This document shows positions 24,650-31,665 of a stretch of 35,289 bases of DNA, piece by piece. The notes beneath the pieces were generated by a model. The model searched no databases. It worked only from the letters and a program-made list of their open reading frames with translations, and was not told the DNA's origin. Each line of letters begins with the position of its first letter. Positions within the stretch are counted from its first letter, which is position 1. The stretch is from Nitrospirota bacterium (lineage in GTDB: Bacteria; Nitrospirota; Thermodesulfovibrionia; Thermodesulfovibrionales; UBA1546): NCBI GenBank assembly GCA_021824065.1, contig JAKALU010000012.1, positions 1 through 35,289 of the forward strand, in the 5' to 3' direction. Both the position numbers and the translations under genes were made by a program.

Positions 24650-26670
24650 TCAATCGCCGCTCTTAGCAGCGTAATATATGAAACTATATTTTCCTTTAGA
24701 GGAACGAATCTTGAGCCGTATCCTAAATCAGATGGACTGTTGCTATCTGCCTTCAGATTTTCAGATTTCATACCTGATGAACCCAATAAGCATTTATTCT
24801 CCGCTTCAGGCACCAGATATTTTCTTACGATCTTCCTATGGGCCATTTTGGTTTCTTCTATGTTCAGCAATATCTTTTTATGGACAATTTCAGAAACGCT
24901 CAAATATTTTTCTTCAAGATGCTGAGCCGGTACATGTATATAATGCAGGGTGGATACATAGAGCCTGTAGTCCTGTCCGCTTACGTAGCAGGCAAGTATC
25001 GGATCTAGTCCATAGCGCGAGGAATACGTAGAAAAAAAAGAAAATGCAAGCGATGAAATTGTGATTGGCAATGCTGTTTTGTTTAGGCCCTGATTGACCT
25101 GTTTGAGAAAGGAGGAAACCATATCAAGGTTAATTGATGCTTTGTTATAGGGTGATCTTAAGGAAAAGAAAAATCCGTCGTTTTCCTTATCGACTGGGGA
25201 CTCATCTATCAATTTGCAAATGACATGAGGCAGCGGCACCATCACTGACTCGGAGACCTTTCTACAGAGATTGTTTCCTTCAATTTTTGATTTCAAAAAA
25301 ACCAGAGGTGGTTTATATAAAACGTATCGGCCATTTGACCTGGAGATGTAAATATGCTGTTCCTTGAAATTTAGCCTATTCCTTGGATCATTGATATTCC
25401 AGAGGCTGAAAAGCAGCCTCGGTTCAGTACCGGTATGCATTACAAGTATTATGAAAATAACTATACTTTTTTCTATGTCCTAAAACTTGTTCCACGATTC
25501 CGCGATATACGAATAAATCAAAGAGTAATGGTGCAATTTATCGTAATTTTTTTCCCAAAAAAACATGTGTGAGCGAAGATTAAGCGTATCTACCCATCTG
25601 TGCTTTAAACTTGGCGGCCGGGGAACGGCTTTTTCAATGGCATCCTGCTTCGAATCGTTCGTGTCACTTTGACTATGATCATAAAGCAAGTCAAAATGGA
25701 TTAATTCCTCATGGTCTATGAATTCATCATCCAAATCCTCGTGAGTTAGCTGATTCATAAAAATAGACGCTGCCGTTACGCGAGTCGTTGAAAATTTATC
25801 ATCGTCATTGTCACTGTCAGTCCTGGTTCCGCTTATTGTGGTATCAGTTAATCCCGGCCTTCTTATGTAGGGATAAGCCGTTGTTGTATCAGGTGAGCCA
25901 TGGGCATGAGAATGAATGTCTTCGTTCTCGATTAAGATCCTGATGAGCTTTTTCTCGTATTCTGTAGCGGCATGCCCTGCCTTGTCGCTTACATTCCCCC
26001 ATTCAATCTTATCGTAATTTCTGAACGCGTCCTTGATGAGTTCAAGTAAAAAATCATCATCCTCGTGTTGTTTTTCAAGTAGCTCTTCGTCATATTTTTT
26101 CTGTTCATTTGCATAGACGAAAAAATATCTGAATGCCCTTAGATAATCGCACTCAGTACCATCAACAAGATTGGACGACATTACTTTTTTAATCCCATTA
26201 AAAAATCTAATGCAGTAAAATCTAAAAAGAGGAGATACGTCATTTTTTATAAAGGTTATAGGGGGACTTTTTTTATTCACATAATGACCCGAAGCAACCA
26301 CATAAAAAATAAACACTGGATGCTCCGTCATATTTACTTTCCTGTTGTATTTTAGAGCCGGAGATTTTTCAATAAAGCCAAACCATTTGGTTAAAAGATC
26401 TGTGAGGAAAATCTCTTCCGCTGCTTCCATATCTTTGTGCAAGCATAGTTGCCTCAGCAACTCCAGCAAGGCTCTTTTGCCCTGCAGTATGCCGTGCAGA
26501 TCCGTAGGCGGACAAATTAATGCCAGTACGCTGTTCAGCAACATCTTAATTTCATCCGCACTAAGAGAAAATTCTTGTGAAAGAGCTAAAATGTAGTCCT
26601 CGTCATGGTCAAATGTCTGCTCTACAGTCACCAGTTTCTTAACCTTATCAACAATTTTTTTAATGTCCAC
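24643..26670 (-). pseudogene. Large tyrosine-recombinase-like protein split by an in-frame TAG
   Basis: The track's two ORFs (396 aa at 25480-26670 and 265 aa at 24643-25440) are one frame: the first ends in TAG at 25482-25480, then 13 sense codons (DIEKSIVIFIILV) run into the second. Read through, it is about 675 residues. The join rebuilds a recombinase helix, SIVIFIILVMHTGTEPRLLFSL, like the ATGLRxxELL box. Further on come VMVPLPHVICKLI, then ITISSLAFSFFSTYSSRYGLD where HxLRHTFAT is expected, and LHYIHVPAQHLEEKY with the terminal Tyr. The catalytic positions read Glu for Arg I, Ser and Ala for HxxR, and Gln for the GH His; only the Tyr remains. The start is GTG with GGAGG, coupled to the zinc-ribbon gene by an 11-base overlap. 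The second ORF's ATG has no ribosome site, so it is not an independent gene. The N-terminal ~370 residues match no domain I recognise and include an acidic Asp/Ser/Thr-rich linker. Confidence 0.7.
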
Positions 26671-27394
26671 AATCTTTCACCTCCTCACGATACTTACAGG
26701 TTTTACCTCCCCTAAAATTACCCGCGCAACCCAAAAAACTTTTATTGCCACGCGTGCGGATAAAAAGGCTCTCACTGCCGCATTTTTCGCATGTTTTGGA
26801 AGTTTTTCGTAGCCATGACTTAGTAGGATATTTATTCGCCCAGAAGAGTTGTGCTTCGTCTACCGACAAATAAGCCCTGAAATCACAGGGGCTTTTCTTG
26901 TTTTGTTTGCCGAAGCAGGTTACCTTGTAAAACCCCTTTTTAGCGCCCTCTTCTTCCGGTTTTCTGTATTTTGGCCTCTGCAAAATTTTTCCGCATAATG
27001 GACACAGCATCATGGCAGCTTTTCGCCTTCGCCTGGATAACATCGCAGGCGTCACATTACCTTTAGCTCCCTTAGCTCGTGATCCCGAGCATAAAACCTC
27101 CAAGTCCACCGTTTCCATCGATAGGACTTTTTCATATTCGTCAGGATCGGCTATAAGTGCGGGGATTTTCGTGTGCTTTCCATTGCCGTGCATTAGGACA
27201 TCGTATGCATAGTGTCTGGCAATTAGAACATATCCGCCGTTCTGCGATAAAAAGATGGGCGGTTTTGACCGGCAGTAAATCGGCAATGCCTCGCCGTAAG
27301 TTTTATGCAGTAATCTGATAAGGGCTTCGTTGTCCGGATTTTTCCCGGAAAATCTTATCTCCGACCGTGAAAGGTCAAGTTCTACTATTTTCAT
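26660..27394 (-). CDS. Double zinc-ribbon protein (topoisomerase-type C4 fingers)
   Basis: This 244-residue protein has an unrecognised N-terminal part (1-125), a basic stretch SRRRRKAAM, and two C4 zinc ribbons. The first uses Cys131, Cys134, Cys160 and Cys170 (CPLC...C...C). The second uses Cys202, Cys205, Cys223 and Cys233 (CEKCGSESLFIRTRGNKSFLGC), very like the C-terminal fingers of type IA topoisomerases. No topoisomerase catalytic domain is present. Binding of single-stranded or nicked DNA is the family expectation. The start has a strong AAGGAGG. Its last 11 bases overlap the start of the recombinase-like gene, so the two were built as one operon and may act together on DNA. Confidence 0.65.
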   Translation of the reverse strand: MKIVELDLSRSEIRFSGKNPDNEALIRLLHKTYGEALPIYCRSKPPIFLSQNGGYVLIARHYAYDVLMHGNGKHTKIPALIADPDEYEKVLSMETVDLEVLCSGSRAKGAKGNVTPAMLSRRRRKAAMMLCPLCGKILQRPKYRKPEEEGAKKGFYKVTCFGKQNKKSPCDFRAYLSVDEAQLFWANKYPTKSWLRKTSKTCEKCGSESLFIRTRGNKSFLGCAGNFRGGKTCKYREEVKDCGH

Positions 27395-27431
27395 GATTCC
27401 TCCTTAAAGTTAGTCTCTTTCTTATACTTCA

Positions 27432-27472
27432 AGGGGAATAGCGCTCTGGCTGTCAGCCACAACACTTCCCCT
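27432..27472. promoter_or_regulatory. Nested inverted repeat upstream of the zinc-ribbon gene
   Basis: AGGGGAA (27432-27438) pairs with TTCCCCT (27466-27472) around an inner palindrome TGGCTGTCAGCCA. It lies 38-78 bases upstream of the zinc-ribbon start in the divergent region shared with abiEi. It could be an operator or a leader hairpin; which one cannot be told here. Confidence 0.45.
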
Positions 27473-27534
27473 AGTATATATATTACTTACCATTAGTGAC
27501 ACTTCAGGCCGATCTGGCATAGAAGGCGATATTT

Positions 27535-27557
27535 GATTCCATTTCTCTTATGGAATC
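27535..27557. promoter_or_regulatory. Candidate AbiEi operator (8-bp perfect inverted repeat)
   Basis: GATTCCAT, seven bases, ATGGAATC, 62 bases upstream of the abiEi start. AbiEi antitoxins are known to bind inverted repeats in their own promoter and repress it, so this is a natural candidate. Binding itself is inference. Confidence 0.45.
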
Positions 27558-27618
27558 GGTCATTTTTAGGTGAAAATTCTTATTGATTTTTTAGGGGCAG
27601 TTCCTGTAATGTTATATC

Positions 27619-28455
27619 ATGAGCGTCATAACCGGTCATAACAAGCCCGTGAAAGGCATACAAAATATAACACGTGGTTCGCTGGGGAGGTCTGAGGCCA
27701 GATTTTTGGCTAAGGTCAGCGCCAAGGCCACATTCACGACAAGCGAATCGCAGAAAATACTTGGTTACAAGGGTGAAGATTCGACACAGAAGTTCCTTAA
27801 ACGTCTTCAAGCTAAAGGATGGATCAGGCGTATCAGACGGGGAAGATTTGCCGTAATCCCGCTTTCATCAGGAGAAAACCGTACTCCGCAACTCCACGAA
27901 TTCATTATTGCCATGGAGCTTGTGTCGCCGGCGGCTATTGCGTACTGGTCTGCACTTAATCATCACGGCATGACCGAACAATTGCCCAGAACCGTGTTTA
28001 TTGCAACAAACCATCCTGTGAGGCGACGGCCTGGCGAGGTGTTCGGCGTTAGGTACAATATCATCTCTTTGCGGCCTGAAAAGTTCTTTGGCAATATGAG
28101 GGACTGGATTGATGAAATGCCTTTTATGGTTACAGACCGCGAAAAGACTATCATTGATGGGCTGGATCTTCCGCAATATGTAGGCGGCGTAGAGGAAATC
28201 GCCAAGGCACTTTCAAACGCATGGGATCAGCTTGACGAAGCCAAACTTAGGAAATATGCTGCTAAGATCGGAAATACCGCCGCTGCAAAGCGACTAGGCT
28301 TTCTCATGGAAACATTCGGATTAGGGAATATTGAAGCCCTCCGTAAAGAGGTCTCCCTTGCGTCTGGTTTCTCGCCGCTTGACCCTACACTGCCGCGACA
28401 TGGGAAATACAACCGCCGATGGGGGCTCCTTGTTAACGCGGAGATTAAGGCATGA
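27619..28455 (+). CDS. abiEi: Type IV antitoxin AbiEi-like
   Basis: This 278-residue protein has an N-terminal winged helix (about residues 35-85: FTTSESQKILGY, FLKRLQAKGWIRRIRRGRFAVIPL) and the AbiEi body with AIAYWSALNHHGMTEQLPRTVFIAT, and ITDREKTIIDGLDLPQYVGGVEEI-like helices (seen as VTDREKTIIDGLDLPQYVGG). In type IV toxin-antitoxin pairs it autoregulates the operon and counteracts the AbiEii nucleotidyltransferase without stable contact. It overlaps abiEii by 4 bases (ATGA). The start lacks a clear Shine-Dalgarno. Confidence 0.87.
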   Translation: MSVITGHNKPVKGIQNITRGSLGRSEARFLAKVSAKATFTTSESQKILGYKGEDSTQKFLKRLQAKGWIRRIRRGRFAVIPLSSGENRTPQLHEFIIAMELVSPAAIAYWSALNHHGMTEQLPRTVFIATNHPVRRRPGEVFGVRYNIISLRPEKFFGNMRDWIDEMPFMVTDREKTIIDGLDLPQYVGGVEEIAKALSNAWDQLDEAKLRKYAAKIGNTAAAKRLGFLMETFGLGNIEALRKEVSLASGFSPLDPTLPRHGKYNRRWGLLVNAEIKA

Positions 28456-29279
28456 TTACAACTGCTGAACTGCACCGCACAGCAGAGGATGACGGCCTCC
28501 GATTCGATCAGGCTGAAAAGGATTATGTTATCCTTTGGATGCTTTATGGACTATCTCGGTCAAGCGCATCAAGGCACGGCTGGGTATTTAAAGGCGGAAC
28601 CTGCCTGAGACATTGCTATTACGCGGGGTACCGATTCTCAGAGGACATAGATTTCAGCTGCAAGCCGGGCGGGGATAATCTCGAAGCATCATTAAGATTA
28701 TTGCAAGGAGTTGCTGACCGAATCCAGAGCGAATCAGGAATCAGAATTACGATAAAAAAACCGCTCACGATTCCGGGTGACTTTCAGATAGAAATTCCAA
28801 TTGAGTACAGCAGGGGCGGTACCCGCAGGCAGGGACTTCCTCAAGTCAAGATTCATCTAACATTTGATGAGCCGGTGCTTGAAACCCCAGTTGCCTGCTC
28901 AATCAAGCCGCGATATTCAGACATTTCTACATTTAAAGTTCTCTCCTATACAAAACAGGAGATTGTTGCGGAGAAATTGCGCTCTCTTCTTCAGCAGCAG
29001 AAGAAATGGCCACGTCCCAGAGATTTATATGACCTCTGGTATATGCTGTGTCGTTCTGGCGAACATTTCGCATGGAACAAATTGCTGCCAATGTTTCAGG
29101 AAAAGTGCAGTGTCAGGGACATAAAGCCCGACCTTGCTGGATTGATATCGAATAACCTAAGGGATTGGAATAAAAATGCCTGGCAGGACCGCTTAGGCCC
29201 AATGCTAAACGACGTTCCGGATTTTGATAGTGTATGGAAGGAATGGACAGAGACATTTCGCAAGCTTGCCAGATTATAA
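28452..29279 (+). CDS. abiEii: Type IV toxin AbiEii-like nucleotidyltransferase
   Basis: This 275-residue protein has the polymerase-beta-type motif KGGTCLRHCYYAGYRFSEDIDF (Lys47-Gly-Gly-Thr50; Asp65 and Asp67), and downstream KQEIVAEKLRSLL and PRPRDLYDLWYML, the other conserved blocks of AbiEii. The toxin family (for example MenT) blocks translation by adding nucleotides to tRNA, but the target of this member is unknown. All metal and substrate residues I can check are present, so it looks active. A GGAG precedes the start. Confidence 0.88.
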   Translation: MITTAELHRTAEDDGLRFDQAEKDYVILWMLYGLSRSSASRHGWVFKGGTCLRHCYYAGYRFSEDIDFSCKPGGDNLEASLRLLQGVADRIQSESGIRITIKKPLTIPGDFQIEIPIEYSRGGTRRQGLPQVKIHLTFDEPVLETPVACSIKPRYSDISTFKVLSYTKQEIVAEKLRSLLQQQKKWPRPRDLYDLWYMLCRSGEHFAWNKLLPMFQEKCSVRDIKPDLAGLISNNLRDWNKNAWQDRLGPMLNDVPDFDSVWKEWTETFRKLARL

Positions 29280-29372
29280 CTTCGCTTTTGAAAAATTTAC
29301 ATTCATGGAAACATGAGGTAGTTCATAGGGAGTTGAATTTGACTGTTAGCTTAAAATCATAAATAAACATAT

Positions 29373-29636
29373 ATGGAAAAGAAAGAACTTATAAAAAGAT
29401 ACACTGAGATGCACGGCAATCTTTTAGGGCAAAGAGATGATCTATATATTAAAGTTGCCTCTTTGATAAAAGAAATGGATCATATCGGAATTACAGACAG
29501 GTACGAAAGGGAAGTAAAAAAGCTCTCTCTTTTAGAAAAAGAGATTGGAAGCAACAAAGACTTGGATACGCTAAAATCTTTAGCCACTTCTTTATTTCAA
29601 CCAAAAGCAATGCAGGCTGACGGGGAAGTGGCATAA
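29373..29636 (+). CDS. Small helical protein, unrecognised
   Basis: An 87-residue, highly charged and probably all-helical protein (RDDLYIKVASLIKEMDHIG and VKKLSLLEKEIGSNKDLDTLK) with heptad-like spacing. I do not recognise the family. No Shine-Dalgarno; a TAAAAT box is 16 bases upstream of the ATG. First of a run of plus-strand small ORFs that fills the right end of the island. Confidence 0.5.
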   Translation: MEKKELIKRYTEMHGNLLGQRDDLYIKVASLIKEMDHIGITDRYEREVKKLSLLEKEIGSNKDLDTLKSLATSLFQPKAMQADGEVA

Positions 29637-29741
29637 TAAAAAAACACGCCGTTTCTGTTATATTTGATCATTCCCGTGGCAAGACTTTATCTAAGCTCAA
29701 AGATGGCTATCCATTGTCGAAGTTTGTTAAAATAATTTCGT

Positions 29742-30092
29742 ATGGGATTAAAAAACTATACAAAGGCTACCCCTCCAAAATGTAAATTCTGCAGCCACAT
29801 AGAAGAAAATGACCCCCAAAGGATCTTAACCCGCTTTATAGATGAATTCGATCAGGACGTGGTGATGGTTTCATGTCCTACCCTTCGCTGTGGGTGGGGC
29901 TGGCTTGTTGAGTATGCTTATAAGCATGTAGTTATAGAAGATGAATCATCCATCAGCAAGGGGCTGCTAAAGCTATTAGGGTGTAAGGAAAAAGACCTGA
30001 TAAAAGGGACCCCTGAGAAAGACACTAAACCAACAGGGCTTGAACTCCTTACAAGACTCTTTGGACCTCTCATTATCATAGACAAAAAATGA
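29742..30092 (+). CDS. Small protein with four cysteines, unrecognised
   Basis: 116 residues with CKFC near residue 14 and CPTLRC near residue 45, a spacing that could hold zinc, followed by GWGWLVEYAYKHVVIEDE and a Lys-rich middle. No known family comes to mind. The ATG has no Shine-Dalgarno but a TAAAAT box ends 8 bases before it, which would suit a leaderless transcript. It overlaps the next ORF by 4 bases (ATGA). Confidence 0.5.
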   Translation: MGLKNYTKATPPKCKFCSHIEENDPQRILTRFIDEFDQDVVMVSCPTLRCGWGWLVEYAYKHVVIEDESSISKGLLKLLGCKEKDLIKGTPEKDTKPTGLELLTRLFGPLIIIDKK

Positions 30093-30454
30093 CCGACATG
30101 GATACCTATATCGACATATCAAACAAAAAGTGTAATAAGGACAGGGTGATAATAGGAAGAAAAGTAAACGACCTTATCCACTCAAAAGAAGGCCTTTGGG
30201 TTAAAATCGCGGAGCTTGCAAGGACAATTGACTATTGCCTTATTGAGTCCTTCAACGAACGCACTGCGCTCAATGAGGCCGGAGGATGCTCAGGCGCAGT
30301 TGTAACTACAACCGAAGATATGACTCCCGAGGAAGAGGAGATGGAGCTTTTTGCAGGATTTCTCAAAGAAGGATACCCTGAAGATATAGCGGCAAAGAAG
30401 GCTAAGCAATGGCTGGCTTTTATGAAAGAAGCGTTTGACAAAGATAAAAAATAA
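30089..30454 (+). CDS. Small helical protein, unrecognised
   Basis: 121 residues; a Lys-rich N-terminus, helix LWVKIAELARTIDYCLIESFNER, a low-complexity acidic stretch MTPEEEEMELFAGFL, and a basic C-terminus. The second half (FLKEGYPEDIAAKKAKQWLAFM) looks like an amphipathic helix pair. Overlap by ATGA with the cysteine-bearing ORF before it suggests the two are cotranslated. Function unknown. Confidence 0.5.
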   Translation: MTDMDTYIDISNKKCNKDRVIIGRKVNDLIHSKEGLWVKIAELARTIDYCLIESFNERTALNEAGGCSGAVVTTTEDMTPEEEEMELFAGFLKEGYPEDIAAKKAKQWLAFMKEAFDKDKK

Positions 30455-30484
30455 AATCTTATTACATCCTATACCAAGAATCTC

Positions 30485-30673
30485 ATGAACACTGACGATA
30501 AACATTCTCTTTCTTCCGCATTACGCCAAAGGCTTAAAGAAGAGCTTTCTAATCCTGAATTCATCAAGCTGCTTGAAATAAGCGCTAAGATTGGGGAACT
30601 CGTCTTTAAACTAGAGGAGAAATACAACCTCCCTGATACTGACAAGGCAATGATGCCCTCTGGAGATGGGTGA
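30485..30673 (+). CDS. Small protein, unrecognised
   Basis: 62 residues with one or two helices (LRQRLKEELSNPEFIKLLEISAKIGELVFKLEEKY) and a short Pro/Gly tail. No Shine-Dalgarno. Supported only by its place in the same-strand run and by a normal residue mix. Confidence 0.4.
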   Translation: MNTDDKHSLSSALRQRLKEELSNPEFIKLLEISAKIGELVFKLEEKYNLPDTDKAMMPSGDG

Positions 30674-30679
30674 TCATTA

Positions 30680-30814
30680 ATGCTGCTGGACTTTATTCAG
30701 CGTCTCATTCCGGATGCCGTGGAACTACCGGAACTGGAATCCCTGATCAAAGAGGAAATACTTCAAAGGCAGAAATATAAAAAATCAAAGGGCATGCCGA
30801 CAGTTATCAATTAA
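30680..30814 (+). CDS. Possible 44-residue peptide gene
   Basis: Too short for the ORF track. ATG at 30680, 6 bases after the previous stop, runs to TAA at 30812-30814: MLLDFIQRLIPDAVELPELE... then a basic end KKSKGMPTVIN. A GGTGAT just upstream is a weak ribosome site. The amphipathic start and tight spacing support it; nothing identifies a function. Confidence 0.35.
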   Translation: MLLDFIQRLIPDAVELPELESLIKEEILQRQKYKKSKGMPTVIN

Positions 30815-30860
30815 ATCCAAAGCAACAGATCACTTCGATGATAAAAATTAAAGCATTCTA

Positions 30861-30880
30861 AAAGTATAAAAAAGTATAAA
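30861..30880. repeat. 10-bp perfect tandem repeat near attR
   Basis: AAAGTATAAA twice in direct tandem, 94 bases inside the right tRNA repeat. Integrase arm-type sites are short direct repeats at about this distance from the core, but AT-rich sequence can give such repeats by chance. Confidence 0.5.
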
Positions 30881-30973
30881 AAAACGGCACAAAAAAAATA
30901 AAGATAATCTTAAGTGGTATTAAATGGGGCTTATGAATCGTAACTCATTGTTTTTAAAGAATTTTACATAGAA

Positions 30974-31019
30974 CTCATAACCCGAAGGTCAGAGGTTCAA
31001 ATCCTCTCCCCGCCACCAA
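30974..31019 (+). repeat. Right attachment repeat (attR), 3' part of tRNA-fMet
   Basis: 46 bases identical to 20491-20536, from the anticodon loop CTCATAA through CCA plus one base. Before it the sequence is ACATAGAA, not the tRNA 5' half, so no functional tRNA is encoded here. Confidence 0.9.
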
Positions 31020-31139
31020 TAAATTCAAAAAGATACAAAACGCCTAACTGAAAGCCGAAGTCCACCTTTCTGCCCGATGGAGATGCAGAAACAGTTTATT
31101 GAAAGACGAAAGAAGGCAGCAGAAATTGCTTTTGTTTGA

Positions 31140-31174
31140 GGGATTGTAAAGGTGCAATGCAGCTTTACAATCCC
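31140..31174 (-). terminator. Hairpin downstream of the DUF5684 gene
   Basis: GGGATTGTAAAG and CTTTACAATCCC form a perfect 12-bp stem with an 11-base loop, 21 bases beyond the DUF5684 stop on the minus strand. The T-tract that should follow is poor, so termination is likely but not certain. Confidence 0.5.
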
Positions 31175-31194
31175 TTCTATATCCCTTAGATTTC

Positions 31195-31536
31195 CTATGC
31201 TGTGTATTGGGCGTCGCCGAATCCAAGAATCGGATAGAATATAAATGGCAAGAGGATTAACCCTACAACAAAGCCTGTTCCTTTACCAAATTTTTTTGCA
31301 AGACTCGCAAGCGCAATGATACCTGCTACGATGTTGATTAGGGGGATGAATAGAAGAACAAGCCACCAGCCTGGTTTGCCTGCAATTTGCAGGAATACAT
31401 AAGCATTGTAGATTGGGATTAAAACAGCCCAGCCCGGCTTCCCTGCTTTAACAAATACTTTCCACAGTGCCGCAATCATAACCACCATGACTGCAAGCCA
31501 GACAATAATAATGATGCCGCCTCCGCTATTCCCCAT
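31195..31536 (-). CDS. DUF5684 small membrane protein
   Basis: 113 residues with about three or four hydrophobic segments and the family pattern AGKPGWAVLIPIYNAYVFLQIAGKPGWWLVLLFIPLINIVAGIIALASLAKKFGK. Function unknown; related proteins occur widely in bacteria as stand-alone membrane proteins. The start has GGAG seven bases upstream. It is the first host gene outside the island's right repeat and faces it. Confidence 0.8.
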   Translation of the reverse strand: MGNSGGGIIIIVWLAVMVVMIAALWKVFVKAGKPGWAVLIPIYNAYVFLQIAGKPGWWLVLLFIPLINIVAGIIALASLAKKFGKGTGFVVGLILLPFIFYPILGFGDAQYTA

Positions 31537-31665
31537 ATTCTTTCTCCTTTCCTTTTTATGTTTTTAAGATAGGTTCTTTGTATAAGAATACATACAGTTA
31601 AAGGTGTTGTCAATTTTTTTCATCAGGTGCCTGTTGCATAGGGTTCCTTGTAAATTCAGAGGTCT

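Larger units (their letters stand above)
30815..31194. other. Island right end and junction, 380 bp without genes
   Basis: It contains an AT-rich stretch with a 10-bp tandem repeat (30861-30880), the right tRNA repeat (30974-31019), then host sequence with an inverted repeat (31140-31174). The track's 60-aa minus ORF at 31044-31226 runs against the DUF5684 tail and I do not credit it. Confidence 0.6.

Noticed and set aside
25480-25482. Pyrrolysine or general amber recoding of the in-frame TAG.
   Set aside because: TAG ends ordinary genes in this window (GT2 at 21663, GT9 at 15845, DUF465 at 8791), and no pyrrolysine genes are visible, so recoding has no support here.
29618-29785. Open plus-strand frame reading AVSVIFDHSRGKTLSKLKDGYPLSKFVKIISYG between two island ORFs.
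   Set aside because: It looks protein-like but has no ATG or GTG; the first possible start is a TTG deep inside, and it overlaps the better-supported 116-aa ORF.
30974-31019. A second tRNA-Met gene.
   Set aside because: Only the 3' part from the anticodon loop is present; the D arm and 5' acceptor strand are missing, so it is an attachment-site copy.
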